A DNA stretch of 64,000 nucleotides, taken from NCBI GenBank assembly GCA_903937385.1, contig CAIZZF010000026.1, positions 389,078 to 453,077 of the forward strand, written 5' to 3'. Source of the stretch: an uncultured Holophagaceae bacterium (lineage in GTDB: Bacteria; Acidobacteriota; Holophagae; Holophagales; Holophagaceae). The notes beneath the pieces were generated by a model that saw only the letters and a list, made by a program, of their open reading frames with translations, did no database searches and was not told the DNA's origin. Position 1 is the stretch's first letter. Every line of letters begins with the position of its first letter. This document shows, piece after piece, positions 9,029-18,220 of this stretch. Made by a program: the position numbers and the translations under genes.

Positions 9029-10046
9029 TCAGAACGGGATCCCGCGCCGCCACTTGCTCCAGCCGCTCCAGCCAGGGGGCCCGCTCGGCTGTTGTGACGA
9101 AGCTGGCCAGGAGGCTGTTCTTCGCCAGGGTCACCAGCTGGCCCCGGGTGAGGGCCAGGGCCTCGGCGGCGGCCAGGAAGTTCTGGGCGAGATAGCCGCC
9201 GAAGTAGGCGGGATCGTCCGAGTTGAGGGTGATGCGCAGGCCCTGCTCGAGCAGCTGCTTGAGGTTGTGCTGGGCCATGGTCGGGAACACCCGGAGCTTC
9301 ACATTGGAGAGCGGGCAGACCGTGAGCGGCACGCGGTCCCGGGCCAGGCGGGCCACCAGGGCCGGGTCCTCCAGAGCCCGGACGCCGTGGTCGATGCGCT
9401 CGGCGCGGAGGCGGCCGAGGGCCTCCCAGATGTAGGCCGGCGGCCCCTCCTCGCCTGCGTGGGCGACCACGTGGAGGCCCAGGTCTCGGCACACCGAGAA
9501 GACCCGCTCGAACTTGGAAGGCGGATGACCCACCTCCGAGGAATCGAGGCCCACCGCATGGATCCGGTGGAGGTGCGGCCGGGCCTGGTCGAGGGTGGCG
9601 AAGGCGTCATCCTCGGACAGGTGCCTCAGGAAACAGAGGATCAGCCGGGAGCTGAGGCCAAGCTGAACCCGGGCATCCCGGCCCGCCCGCTCGAGTCCGT
9701 TCAGGACGGTCTCGAAGGGGACCCCCCGGGCGGTGTGGGTCTGCGGATCGAAGAAGAGCTCCGCATGCACCACCCCGTCCTCGGCGGCCCGGGCGAAGTA
9801 GGCCATCGCGAGGTCGTAGAAGTCCCGCTCGTGCAGGAGGGCTGTGGCCCCGGCGTAGTAGAGGTCCAGGAAGGACTCCAGGTCCGCGAAGGCATAGGCC
9901 GCCCGCGTCGCCTCGACGCTGGCGTAGGGCAGGGTGATGCCGTTCCGGTGGGCCAGATCGAACATCATCTCGGGCTCAAGCGTGCCCTCGATGTGCAGGT
10001 GCAGCTCGGCCTTGGGTAGGCTGCGGATGTAGGCCATCAGGTCCAT
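9024..10046 (-). CDS. Adenosine deaminase family protein (adenine deaminase-like)
   Basis: [99 protein letters not shown]. Confidence 0.88.
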   Translation of the reverse strand: MDLMAYIRSLPKAELHLHIEGTLEPEMMFDLAHRNGITLPYASVEATRAAYAFADLESFLDLYYAGATALLHERDFYDLAMAYFARAAEDGVVHAELFFDPQTHTARGVPFETVLNGLERAGRDARVQLGLSSRLILCFLRHLSEDDAFATLDQARPHLHRIHAVGLDSSEVGHPPSKFERVFSVCRDLGLHVVAHAGEEGPPAYIWEALGRLRAERIDHGVRALEDPALVARLARDRVPLTVCPLSNVKLRVFPTMAQHNLKQLLEQGLRITLNSDDPAYFGGYLAQNFLAAAEALALTRGQLVTLAKNSLLASFVTTAERAPWLERLEQVAARDPVLN

Positions 10047-10082
10047 GCCAGTTCCTTCCTGGATACTTCAGCTTGGCAGCGG

Positions 10083-11171
10083 CTACTTGCCCGGCAGCTT
10101 CGAGGCGACGCCCTGCACGTAGTAGTCCATCTTCTCCAGGTCCTGGTCCGAAATGACCTGGCCCGCAGGCACGCGGACCTTACCGTCCTGGTCGATCACG
10201 GGGCCTGTGAAGGGATGGAACTTGCCGGCCACGATCTGGGCCTCCAGCTTCTTGGCCTGGTCCTGGACGTCCTTGGGTACCGCGGGGCTCAGGGGTGCCA
10301 TCTTGATGAAGCCGTCCTTGAGGCCACCCCAGACGCTGCCCGGCTTCCAGGTGCCGGCCAGCACGTCGGTCACGACCTTGGTGTAGTAGTCACCCCAGGT
10401 GAGGATCGTGCCGCCGAGCTGGGCCTTGGGCGCGTACTTGGTCTCATCGCTGTTGTAGCAGAAGACCTTCACGCCCTTCTCCTCCGCGGCCTGGTTGGTG
10501 GCGGCGGAGTCGGTCTCGTGGGTCACCATGTCGGCGCCCTGGGCGATGAGGGTCAGCGCGGCCTCGCGCTCCTTGCCCGGATCGAACCAGGTGTTCACCC
10601 ACACCACGCGCACCTCGGCCTTGGGGTTCACGCTGCGCATGCCGCGAGCGAAGGCGTTGATGCCCATGACCACCTCGGGGATGGGATAGGACGCCACGAC
10701 CCCGGCGATGTTGGATTTCGTGAGCCTGCCCGCCACCACGCCGTTGAGGTAGCGGCCCTCGTAGAACCGGCCGTTGTAGATGCCCAGGTTCGTGGCGGTC
10801 TTGTAGCCCGTGGCGTGCATGAAGACCGTGTTGGGGAACTGCTTGGCGACGTTGAGCGCCGGGTTCATGTAGCCGAAGGAGGTGGCGAAGATGACCTTCG
10901 CGCCACTCTGGGCCATCTCGCGGATGACCCGCTCGGAGTCGGCGCCCTCGGGCACGTTCTCCACGAACTGGGTGGTCACCTTCCCCTTGAGGGCGGCCTC
11001 CAGCTGCTTGCGGCCCAGGTCGTGCTGGAAGGTCCAGCCGGCATCGCCGACGGGTCCCACATAGACGAATCCCACCTTGGCCGGAGCCTGGGGCGGGGCG
11101 GCGGACAGGGTGGCGGCCGCCAGCAGGGCGACGGCACCGACGGCCGTGCGGACGAGATCACGCTTGCTCAT
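10083..11171 (-). CDS. BMP family (PnrA-like) ABC transporter substrate-binding protein
   Basis: KVGFVYVGPVGDAGWTFQHDLGRKQLE..; ADMVTHETDSAATNQAAEEKGVKVFCYNSDE; signal peptide; ATG at 11171. Confidence 0.87.
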   Translation of the reverse strand: MSKRDLVRTAVGAVALLAAATLSAAPPQAPAKVGFVYVGPVGDAGWTFQHDLGRKQLEAALKGKVTTQFVENVPEGADSERVIREMAQSGAKVIFATSFGYMNPALNVAKQFPNTVFMHATGYKTATNLGIYNGRFYEGRYLNGVVAGRLTKSNIAGVVASYPIPEVVMGINAFARGMRSVNPKAEVRVVWVNTWFDPGKEREAALTLIAQGADMVTHETDSAATNQAAEEKGVKVFCYNSDETKYAPKAQLGGTILTWGDYYTKVVTDVLAGTWKPGSVWGGLKDGFIKMAPLSPAVPKDVQDQAKKLEAQIVAGKFHPFTGPVIDQDGKVRVPAGQVISDQDLEKMDYYVQGVASKLPGK

Positions 11172-11220
11172 GGAAGATCCTCCTCCAGGAAAGGGGCTGG
11201 GCCCGCCGGGGCGGGGGCAC

Positions 11221-12465
11221 TCAGGTGGGAGCTTGTTCGGAGTCATGTTCAGAGGCCCGAAAGCTCCGATAGAGTAGCAGGTCATAGACAATCTTCAGGC
11301 CACCCGCGAGTAAGAAGAGAGCACCCGAGAGGGCGGGAACGGCAAGGAGAGGACCAGCCAGCATGGGGGAGATGGCCGCGCCGGTGGTGCGAGCGATGCC
11401 GGTCACACCAGCGGCGGCGGAGCGCTCGTCCGGGGCCACCACGGCCATGGTGTAGGCCTGCCGGGTGGGCACGTCCATCTGGGAGATGCTGAAGCGCAGC
11501 AGCAGCATGGCGATGGCCAGGGGCAGGTTGGGCATCAACGGCACCAGGATCAGCAGCAGGTTCGACGGGATGTGGGTGTAGACCATGGTGCGGAGCAGGC
11601 CGATCCGCTTGGCCAGCCGCACGGCGTAGAGGGCTGAGAGCCCCGCCAGGACGTTCGCCGCGAAGAAGATCGACCCAAGCGTCCCCGGGGCGACCCCATA
11701 GCGCTGCTGGAACCAGTAGGCCACCAGGCTCTGGATGACGAACCCCCCGGCGAACGCATCCAGTGAGAACAGCGCCGACAGCTTGAACACCACCCGCCTG
11801 GAGGCATGGAGCCCCAGCCGCCCCGCCGTGGCAGCCGCCGACGGCGCCTCCACGGCCCGGGACATGCGCAGGAAGAGAGCGGCCAGGAGCAGCCCCACGG
11901 CCGCGTAGGCGATGACCAGGACCCTGTAGCTGGCGGCAGGGGCAACACCGGCACTCTGCAGAGCCTGGGCCGTCCAGCCCCCGGCCAGGGCGCCGCCGGC
12001 GGTGGCGAAGGCGCCGGTCAGGTGATACCAGGCGAAGACGCCGGTGCGGCGGTCCTCGGGCAGCACCTGGGAGAGAGCCGCCTGCTCAATGGCCAGGAAG
12101 GGCCCCACCTCATTGCCTGAGGGGCTGATCACCCCGAAGGTGGCCGCCAGCACCAGCACCGTGAAGTCCCCGCTGAGGGCGAAGGGCACCCCGGCCGCGA
12201 CCATCAGGGCCGCCCCCAGAATGAGCATCCGCTTGCGGCCGATGCGGTCCGCGTGGAGCGTGATGGCCAGCGAGATGAGGGTGTCGCCCACCAGCGTCAG
12301 GGTCAGCAGCAGCCCGATGCGCCCCTCGCTGAAGCCGAGCGCCGCGAGGTAGAGCACCAGCACCACGGAGAGGAAGCCGTAGGAGAACATCCGCGCCGCC
12401 CGGGTCAGGAAGAGGAGGCAACCGTCGGCGCCGAGGGACCGGAGGTGGGCTACCAGCGCCGTCAC
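11221..12465 (-). CDS. MFS transporter
   Basis: About 12 hydrophobic segments; FSEGRIGLLLTLTLVGDTLISLAITLHADRIGRKRMLILGA MFS signature; GTG start. Confidence 0.85.
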   Translation of the reverse strand: MTALVAHLRSLGADGCLLFLTRAARMFSYGFLSVVLVLYLAALGFSEGRIGLLLTLTLVGDTLISLAITLHADRIGRKRMLILGAALMVAAGVPFALSGDFTVLVLAATFGVISPSGNEVGPFLAIEQAALSQVLPEDRRTGVFAWYHLTGAFATAGGALAGGWTAQALQSAGVAPAASYRVLVIAYAAVGLLLAALFLRMSRAVEAPSAAATAGRLGLHASRRVVFKLSALFSLDAFAGGFVIQSLVAYWFQQRYGVAPGTLGSIFFAANVLAGLSALYAVRLAKRIGLLRTMVYTHIPSNLLLILVPLMPNLPLAIAMLLLRFSISQMDVPTRQAYTMAVVAPDERSAAAGVTGIARTTGAAISPMLAGPLLAVPALSGALFLLAGGLKIVYDLLLYRSFRASEHDSEQAPT

Positions 12466-12644
12466 AGGTGCAGCTCTGCCCAGGCGACCCAGCCGAAGCG
12501 GAGCGGCGGTACCGGCGAGATCCCTGGCTGTTCCAGGACCACCATGGAGAGGGGCAAGGCTCGCATGCCCCCAGGGTAGCCGCTCCTGATCGGCAAGGCA
12601 GAACGCCGTGGGCGGCGACCAGCGATTACTGGGATACTCACACC

Positions 12645-13202
12645 ATGCCGTTCCTCTCCCGCCCCGCCTCCCGCTGGACCGCCCTCACCCTGCTCTGGGC
12701 GCTGGTGGGAACGGTGCTCTGGCTGACGGCGGTGCAGGGCTTCCTCGTGGCCCTGAACCCCTTCTGCCACCTGAAGCGGCCAGGCATCGCCCACCTGACC
12801 GTGGTGACCGTGGACCCCAACCCCGACAGCCAGCTCACGGACTACGTGACCGTGAAGGAGGGCGACGACGACCGGACCCTCAGCCTGCCCAAGGCCGAGG
12901 CCCGGAGCCTGCACCCCGAGGACGAGGTCTGGATCCTCGACACCTGGTACAGCGACGGCCTGCGCCCCACGGAGTTCCGCCTCACCCCCCTGCGCCTGCT
13001 GCTGGAATACCCGGCGCTGCTGCTGCTGCCTGCCGCCTTCGGACTCTGGCGGGTGCGCCGGGCCCGGGTGGCGGCCGAGGCCGAACCCCCGCCGCCCATC
13101 CGGCACACCTTCACCGACGACTTCCACCTCCGGGCGCAGCGCTTCGCCAAGCCCGAGGAAGACCAGCCGAAGCCTCCCCCACCCCCGCCCACGAACGGAT
13201 AG
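12645..13202 (+). CDS. Membrane protein of unknown function
   Basis: Two hydrophobic segments; proline-rich C-terminus; GATACT box 6 nt before the ATG. Confidence 0.6.
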   Translation: MPFLSRPASRWTALTLLWALVGTVLWLTAVQGFLVALNPFCHLKRPGIAHLTVVTVDPNPDSQLTDYVTVKEGDDDRTLSLPKAEARSLHPEDEVWILDTWYSDGLRPTEFRLTPLRLLLEYPALLLLPAAFGLWRVRRARVAAEAEPPPPIRHTFTDDFHLRAQRFAKPEEDQPKPPPPPPTNG

Positions 13203-13205
13203 GCC

Positions 13206-13490
13206 ATGGACATCAAGCTCTCCCCCGACACCGAGAAGCAGCTGCGCGGCGCCATCCAGCGCTTCGTGGCGGAGGAATACGGCGAGAGCGTGGGCGAGCT
13301 GGGCGCGGGCACCTTCCTGACCTTCTGCCTCAAGGAGCTGGGCCCGGCCATCTACAACCAGGCCATCGCCGATGCCCAGGCCTGCCTGCAGGAGCGGGTG
13401 ACCGACCTGGAGAACATCTGCTTCGTGGAGCACACGGGCTACTGGGACAAGAAGAAGGGGGTCTCACGCAAGCCGGACTTCCGGCGCTGA
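13206..13490 (+). CDS. DUF2164-like family protein
   Basis: MDIKLSPDTEKQLRGAIQRFVAEEYGESVGELGAGTFLTFCLKELGPAIYNQAIADAQACLQERVTDLE. Confidence 0.75.
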   Translation: MDIKLSPDTEKQLRGAIQRFVAEEYGESVGELGAGTFLTFCLKELGPAIYNQAIADAQACLQERVTDLENICFVEHTGYWDKKKGVSRKPDFRR

Positions 13491-13497
13491 GGTCCCC

Positions 13498-13863
13498 ATG
13501 CCCCACTGCCTCCTCGAGCACTCCAGCAACCTCCTCGACACGCCGGACTGGACCGGCCTGCTGAGGGCGGTCAACCGCACCCTCACGGCCACCGGCCTCT
13601 TCACCGAGGCCGACATCAAGAGCCGCGTACTGGGGCACGAGACCTTCGTCATCGGCGACGGCGCGCCGGACCAGGCCTTCGTCACCCTGGACGTGCAGAT
13701 CATGAGCGGTCGCACGGACGAGGTGAAGGCCCAGCTCAGCGAGGCCCTGCTCGCCACCCTGGCACCCTGCTTCCCGCGCACCCGCGCCGGGATGCGGTTC
13801 AGCCTCACCGTCCAGATCAGTGAGCTCCACCGGCCCAGCTACCGCCGGCAGACCTCCCCCTAG
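13498..13863 (+). CDS. 5-carboxymethyl-2-hydroxymuconate delta-isomerase family protein
   Basis: MPHCLLEHSSNLLD N-terminus with catalytic-type Pro, VTLDVQIMSGRTDEVKAQLSEALL. Confidence 0.8.
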   Translation: MPHCLLEHSSNLLDTPDWTGLLRAVNRTLTATGLFTEADIKSRVLGHETFVIGDGAPDQAFVTLDVQIMSGRTDEVKAQLSEALLATLAPCFPRTRAGMRFSLTVQISELHRPSYRRQTSP

Positions 13864-13875
13864 CCCGGAGTCCCC

Positions 13876-14088
13876 ATGGTCGATGTCATCACTCCCCGCC
13901 AGCTGGCCCTCCTCGCCCTTGTGGCGAAGCACCCGGGCCTGGACCGGGAGAAGCTGCTGACTGTGGGCGGCGCCACCGCGGCCGCGGACCTGGCCTACCT
14001 GGAGCAGCACGACCTCCTGCGCGAGCGGGAGCCCGGCCGCTACCGCGTCTCCCACTTCGGCGAGCGCGCCCTCAAGCGGGGCCTCTGA
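13876..14088 (+). CDS. Small winged-helix-like protein
   Basis: 70 aa; helix-turn-helix-like pattern ending in YRVSHFGERALKRGL. Confidence 0.5.
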   Translation: MVDVITPRQLALLALVAKHPGLDREKLLTVGGATAAADLAYLEQHDLLREREPGRYRVSHFGERALKRGL

Positions 14089-14165
14089 TGCCTGCGACAG
14101 GACGCCGCACCCATCGGTGATGCCGGTCGCTTGCGCCCGTGGCGGCGCTCAGAGGACCATGGGCC

Positions 14166-14924
14166 ATGCTTGAAACCTGGTTGAGCCAACCCCACGCAGC
14201 GCCCTGGCTGCTCGTGATGGGGATCGCAGGTCTGCTCGGCTCCCTGGGCCACTGCGCGGGCATGTGCGGCCCCATCGTGGCGGCCTTCGGCTTGTCCCAG
14301 TCCCGGCAGGCTGGCCCCGCCTGGACGCGCCACCTGCGGTTCCAGCTCGGCCGGGTAACCACCTATGCCATCCTCGGCGGGCTTATCGGCTTCCTGGGCG
14401 GCTTCGCGCGGCTGCAGACCGTCCAGGACTTGCACGCCTGCTGCAAGCCCGAGGGGGCGGCGCTCATCGCGGCCCAGGCCTGGCCCTGGCAGCTCTGGGT
14501 GAAGCTGGGCATCGGGCTGCTGATGCTGCTCATGGGCCTGGTGATGCTGCTCGGGCGACGGGCCGACACCCTCATGGAGTTCCGCCTACCGGCGCCCCTG
14601 CAGCGGCTGCTGGGCCGGGGCCTGGCCCTGGGCAGCCTGCCCTACGCCCTGGGCATGCTCTGGGGCCTGCTGCCCTGTGGGCTGGTCTACATGATGCTGC
14701 TGCGCACCCTGGACGGCGGGGACTGGAAGCTGGGTGCGGCGGGCATGGCCGCCTTTGGCCTGGGCAGCGCCCCCTTGCTCCTGGGCGTGGGTCTGGCCAG
14801 CACCCGCCTCAGCCAGGCCTGGAAGGCCCGCCTGCTGCGCCTGGGCGGCCTCCTGGTGGCCCTGATGGGCGGCTACATCCTCTGGCAGGCCGTGATGCTC
14901 CTGCGACTGCAGGCGCAGGGCTAG
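14166..14924 (+). CDS. Sulfite exporter TauE/SafE family protein (type often linked to cbb3 oxidase assembly genes)
   Basis: MGIAGLLGSLGHCAGMCGPIVAAFGLS; LPYALGMLWGLLPCGLVYMMLL; near ccoI/ccoG. Confidence 0.8.
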   Translation: MLETWLSQPHAAPWLLVMGIAGLLGSLGHCAGMCGPIVAAFGLSQSRQAGPAWTRHLRFQLGRVTTYAILGGLIGFLGGFARLQTVQDLHACCKPEGAALIAAQAWPWQLWVKLGIGLLMLLMGLVMLLGRRADTLMEFRLPAPLQRLLGRGLALGSLPYALGMLWGLLPCGLVYMMLLRTLDGGDWKLGAAGMAAFGLGSAPLLLGVGLASTRLSQAWKARLLRLGGLLVALMGGYILWQAVMLLRLQAQG

Positions 14925-14961
14925 CGAGGCCCTCGCCGGTAGGCACCGTCCACTGGCCGAT

Positions 14962-15012
14962 CCTCAGGCAACCCTCCTGAGGGCGGCCCGTAGCCTGGGC
15001 ACACCTCAGGAG
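14962..15012 (+). promoter_or_regulatory. Possible RBS-sequestering RNA switch upstream of the 15018 gene
   Basis: CCTCAGG (14962-14968), CTCCTGAGG (14974-14982), CCTCAGGAG (15004-15012, the SD); the middle segment can pair with either flank. Confidence 0.35.
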
Positions 15013-15017
15013 GTTCC

Positions 15018-15653
15018 ATGCCCGCCATCGCTGCTCCCCTCACCAGCTACTTCGCCATCCTGGCCTCGCCCCGGGCCTACGCCACCCTCGGCTACCTGCT
15101 CCTTTCCCTGGCGACGGGCATCTTCGCCTTCACCTTCGCGATGACAGGACTATCCCTTAGCCTGGGCCTCGCGGTGCTGATCGTGGGCATCCCCTTCATC
15201 CTGGGCTTCCTGGCCCTGACCCGCGTCCTGGCCGTGGCAGAGGCGGGACTCCTGCGGGCCCTGGTGGACCCCACGGCCCCGGCAGCCGCCCCCCTGCTCC
15301 CCCCGGGCACGGGCTGGACCGCCCGCATCCGGACCCTGGTCGTTGACCGCCGCACCTGGTCCAGCCTCGCCTACTTCCTCCTGCTGCTGCCGCTGGGCAT
15401 TGCCTATGCCAACGTCCTGGCCGCTCTGCTGATCGTGGCCCTCGGCCTGCTGGCGGCCCCCCTGGTAGCGCTGTTCACGGCACCGGGCACGGTATCCCTG
15501 GACGGTCTCCAGGTGCTGGCCAACCACCCCACCGCGTTCCTGGCCCTCTGCGGCCTGGTGGGCGCCCTCCTGCTGCCCCTGACCCTGCACCTGGGCATGG
15601 CCCTGGGCCGCTTCCAGAGCTGGGTGGCGAGGCACCTGCTGGTCCAGGCCTAG
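15018..15653 (+). CDS. Multi-pass membrane protein, putative sensor-domain family
   Basis: YFAILASPRAYATLGYLLLSLATGIFAFTFAMTGLSLSLGLAVLIVGIPFI; four hydrophobic segments. Confidence 0.7.
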   Translation: MPAIAAPLTSYFAILASPRAYATLGYLLLSLATGIFAFTFAMTGLSLSLGLAVLIVGIPFILGFLALTRVLAVAEAGLLRALVDPTAPAAAPLLPPGTGWTARIRTLVVDRRTWSSLAYFLLLLPLGIAYANVLAALLIVALGLLAAPLVALFTAPGTVSLDGLQVLANHPTAFLALCGLVGALLLPLTLHLGMALGRFQSWVARHLLVQA

Positions 15654-15654
15654 C

Positions 15655-18057
15655 TTAGGCCCGGTCCCGCCCCAGCCGCATGGAGTTGCCGATGACCGAC
15701 AGGCTGGAGAGCACCATGGCCCCGGCGGCAAGAATGGGATTCAGCACCCCGGTCATGGCCAGCGAGATGCCCAGGGTGTTGTAGAAGAAGGCCCAGAAGA
15801 GGTTCTGCTTGAGCACCCGGAGGGTGAGGGTGGCCAGCCGGAACACCCCGCTGATGCGTGTCAGGGAGTCCCGCATCAGCACCACCGGCGCCGCGTGGGT
15901 GGCCAGGTCCGCGCCCGACCCCATGGCGATGCCCAGGTCCGCCGCGGCCAGGGCCGGGGCGTCGTTCACGCCGTCGCCCACCATGGCCACCACCTTGCCC
16001 TCGGCCTGGTAGCCGCGCACAGCCTCAGCCTTCTCGGCGGGGGACACGCCACCCACCCAGGCGTCCACGCCCACGACCCGGGCGATGCGCTCGGTGGTGG
16101 CCGGGGCGTCCCCGGAGAGCAGGACGGTCCGGATGCCCCGGGCGCGCAGCTCGGTGATGACGGCGGCGGCCTCGTCGCGGGGGCGATCCCCGAAGGCCAT
16201 GGCCCCGGCAGAGCTCCCGTCCACGGCGGCGAAGGCCACGGTCAGGCCCTCGGCCTCCCAGCCCTCGGCCTGGGCGGCCAGGGAGGCGGGCAGGAGGACG
16301 CCTTCCTCAGCCAGGAGGGTCCGATTGCCCATGATCACGCGCCGCCCCGCCACGGTACCCAAGAGGCCCCGGCCGGCGCGCACCTCGATGTCGGTGGCAT
16401 CCAGGCGCCCCAGGCCCTGCCCTTCCGCGTGCCGCACCAGGGCGTGGGCCAGGGGATGCTCGGAGTAGGACTCCAGGCCCGCCACCAGGTCCAGGTGCTC
16501 CAGGGCCGCGTGCCGCACGCGGAACACGCCCTCCGTGAGGGTCCCGGTCTTGTCCAGGATCAGCAGGTCCACCCGGCGGAAGGTCTCCAGCACCCGGACG
16601 TCCCGGATGATGATGCCCTGGCGCGAGGCCGCGCCGATGGCCGCGGTGGTGGCCAGCGGCGTGGCGATGCCCAGGGCACAGGGGCAGGCGATGACCAGCA
16701 CGGCGATGCCGCGCAGCAGAGCCTCCGTGGCGGAGAGGTCCCGCAACAGGCAGACCGCCACCGTGAGGGCGGCCAGGCCCAGCACCACCGGGATGAAGAC
16801 CCGGGAGACCCGGTCCACCGTGCGCTCCAGGGGGCTTTTGCTGGCCAGGGCCCCCTGCACCGACTTCACGATCTGGGCCAGGGTGGAGTCCTCGCCGCAA
16901 CGCGTGACGCGGATCGCCAGGACCCCCGTGGTGTTGAGGCTGCCGCAGATGACCTCGCCGCCCACGGCCTTGGGCCGGGGGTCCGACTCGCCCGTGACCA
17001 CGGACTCGTCCACGGCGGAAGTCCCCTCCACCACGACCCCGTCGGCGGGGATGCGCTCGCCGGGCTTGACCAGCAGGATCGTGCCCGGTTCAAGCGCCTC
17101 GATGGCCACGAAGTGGTCCTGTCCCTCCAGGCGGAGGCGGGCCTTCCGGGGCAGCAGGCGGTGCAGCATGGCAATGGCGCGGGCACTGCGGTCCTTGGCG
17201 CCCCGCTCCAGGGCCTTGCCCGTGAGCACCAGGGTGACGATGGCGCAGGCGGTGTCGAAGTAGAAGTGGCGCCCGCCCAGGAAGGCCTGGGCGCTGCTGT
17301 AGAGGAAGGCCGCCAGCACGCCCGTGGAGATCAGCGCCTCCATGCGGAGGTGGCCGGTCTTGAGGCCGAACCAGGCGATGCGGTGGATGGGCCAGGCCGA
17401 GTAGAGGACCGCCGGCAGCGCCAGGGCCATGAGGATGAAGGGCACGCCCCGCTGCGCCCAGCCTGCGATGCCCTCCCAGTAGCTGGCGTAGATCACGAGG
17501 CTGAACAGCATCACGTTCATCCACATGGCCCCGGCGATGCCCAGACGCAGCACCATGTCCTGCCACTCGCGGCGGTCGCCCTCCTGCTCCGAGCCGAACT
17601 CCGCAGCCCGGTAGCCCAGGGCCTTCACGCGGTCCGGGACGGTGCCCGGCGGGATCAGCTGGGGGCAGTAGGTGACCTTGAGCAGGTCCGAGGTGAACAG
17701 CACCTCTGCGGACACGATGCCCGCCTCCTGGCGCAGGGCGTGCTCCACCACCCAGCCGCAGGCCGCGCACCACATGCCGGAGATCTGGTAGAGGGCCTCC
17801 TTGGTCTCGGCGCCCTCGGGCACCGCCGGGGCCGGGGCCTCAGCCTGCCCCAGCAGGCCCAGGCGCAGGCTCTCCTGGAAGAGGCTGGTCTCCCGCGGGT
17901 CCTGGCCGGTGTCGAGGGTGCCACTCTCCAGGAGGATGGCGTAGACATTCAGGCAGCCGGTGCAGCAGAACCGCTTGGGGACGTCCCGGAAGCTCTGGAG
18001 CTGGGGGCTCTTCGTGGCGGCGGCGCCGCACAGATCGCAGGCCCCCCCGGTGCTCAT
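15655..18057 (-). CDS. ccoI: CcoI/FixI-type copper-translocating P-type ATPase
   Basis: N-terminal CxxC/CCxGC metal site, HMA GMWCAACGW, VIACPCALGIATPLA, DKTGTLTEG, MVGDGVNDAPAL; in cbb3 island. Confidence 0.9.
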   Translation of the reverse strand: MSTGGACDLCGAAATKSPQLQSFRDVPKRFCCTGCLNVYAILLESGTLDTGQDPRETSLFQESLRLGLLGQAEAPAPAVPEGAETKEALYQISGMWCAACGWVVEHALRQEAGIVSAEVLFTSDLLKVTYCPQLIPPGTVPDRVKALGYRAAEFGSEQEGDRREWQDMVLRLGIAGAMWMNVMLFSLVIYASYWEGIAGWAQRGVPFILMALALPAVLYSAWPIHRIAWFGLKTGHLRMEALISTGVLAAFLYSSAQAFLGGRHFYFDTACAIVTLVLTGKALERGAKDRSARAIAMLHRLLPRKARLRLEGQDHFVAIEALEPGTILLVKPGERIPADGVVVEGTSAVDESVVTGESDPRPKAVGGEVICGSLNTTGVLAIRVTRCGEDSTLAQIVKSVQGALASKSPLERTVDRVSRVFIPVVLGLAALTVAVCLLRDLSATEALLRGIAVLVIACPCALGIATPLATTAAIGAASRQGIIIRDVRVLETFRRVDLLILDKTGTLTEGVFRVRHAALEHLDLVAGLESYSEHPLAHALVRHAEGQGLGRLDATDIEVRAGRGLLGTVAGRRVIMGNRTLLAEEGVLLPASLAAQAEGWEAEGLTVAFAAVDGSSAGAMAFGDRPRDEAAAVITELRARGIRTVLLSGDAPATTERIARVVGVDAWVGGVSPAEKAEAVRGYQAEGKVVAMVGDGVNDAPALAAADLGIAMGSGADLATHAAPVVLMRDSLTRISGVFRLATLTLRVLKQNLFWAFFYNTLGISLAMTGVLNPILAAGAMVLSSLSVIGNSMRLGRDRA

Positions 18058-18215
18058 GAGTGCTGGGACTGGGGAACCCGCCCGTGCTCGTCGAGCATCA
18101 CGGGGTTCGCCTTCTTGGCGTAGTGGTAGGCCACCACAAGGATGGTGATGAAGAGCACGCCGATGACGCCGAACATCGTCAGGTAGGCCCCCCCGCCGCG
18201 TTTGGTCTCACTCAT
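18054..18215 (-). CDS. Small single-TM protein in cbb3 assembly cluster
   Basis: MSETKRGGGAYLTMFGVIGVLFITILVVAYHYAKKANPVMLDEHGRVPQSQHS; stop overlaps ccoI start. Confidence 0.65.
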   Translation of the reverse strand: MSETKRGGGAYLTMFGVIGVLFITILVVAYHYAKKANPVMLDEHGRVPQSQHS

Positions 18216-18220
18216 GGTGG

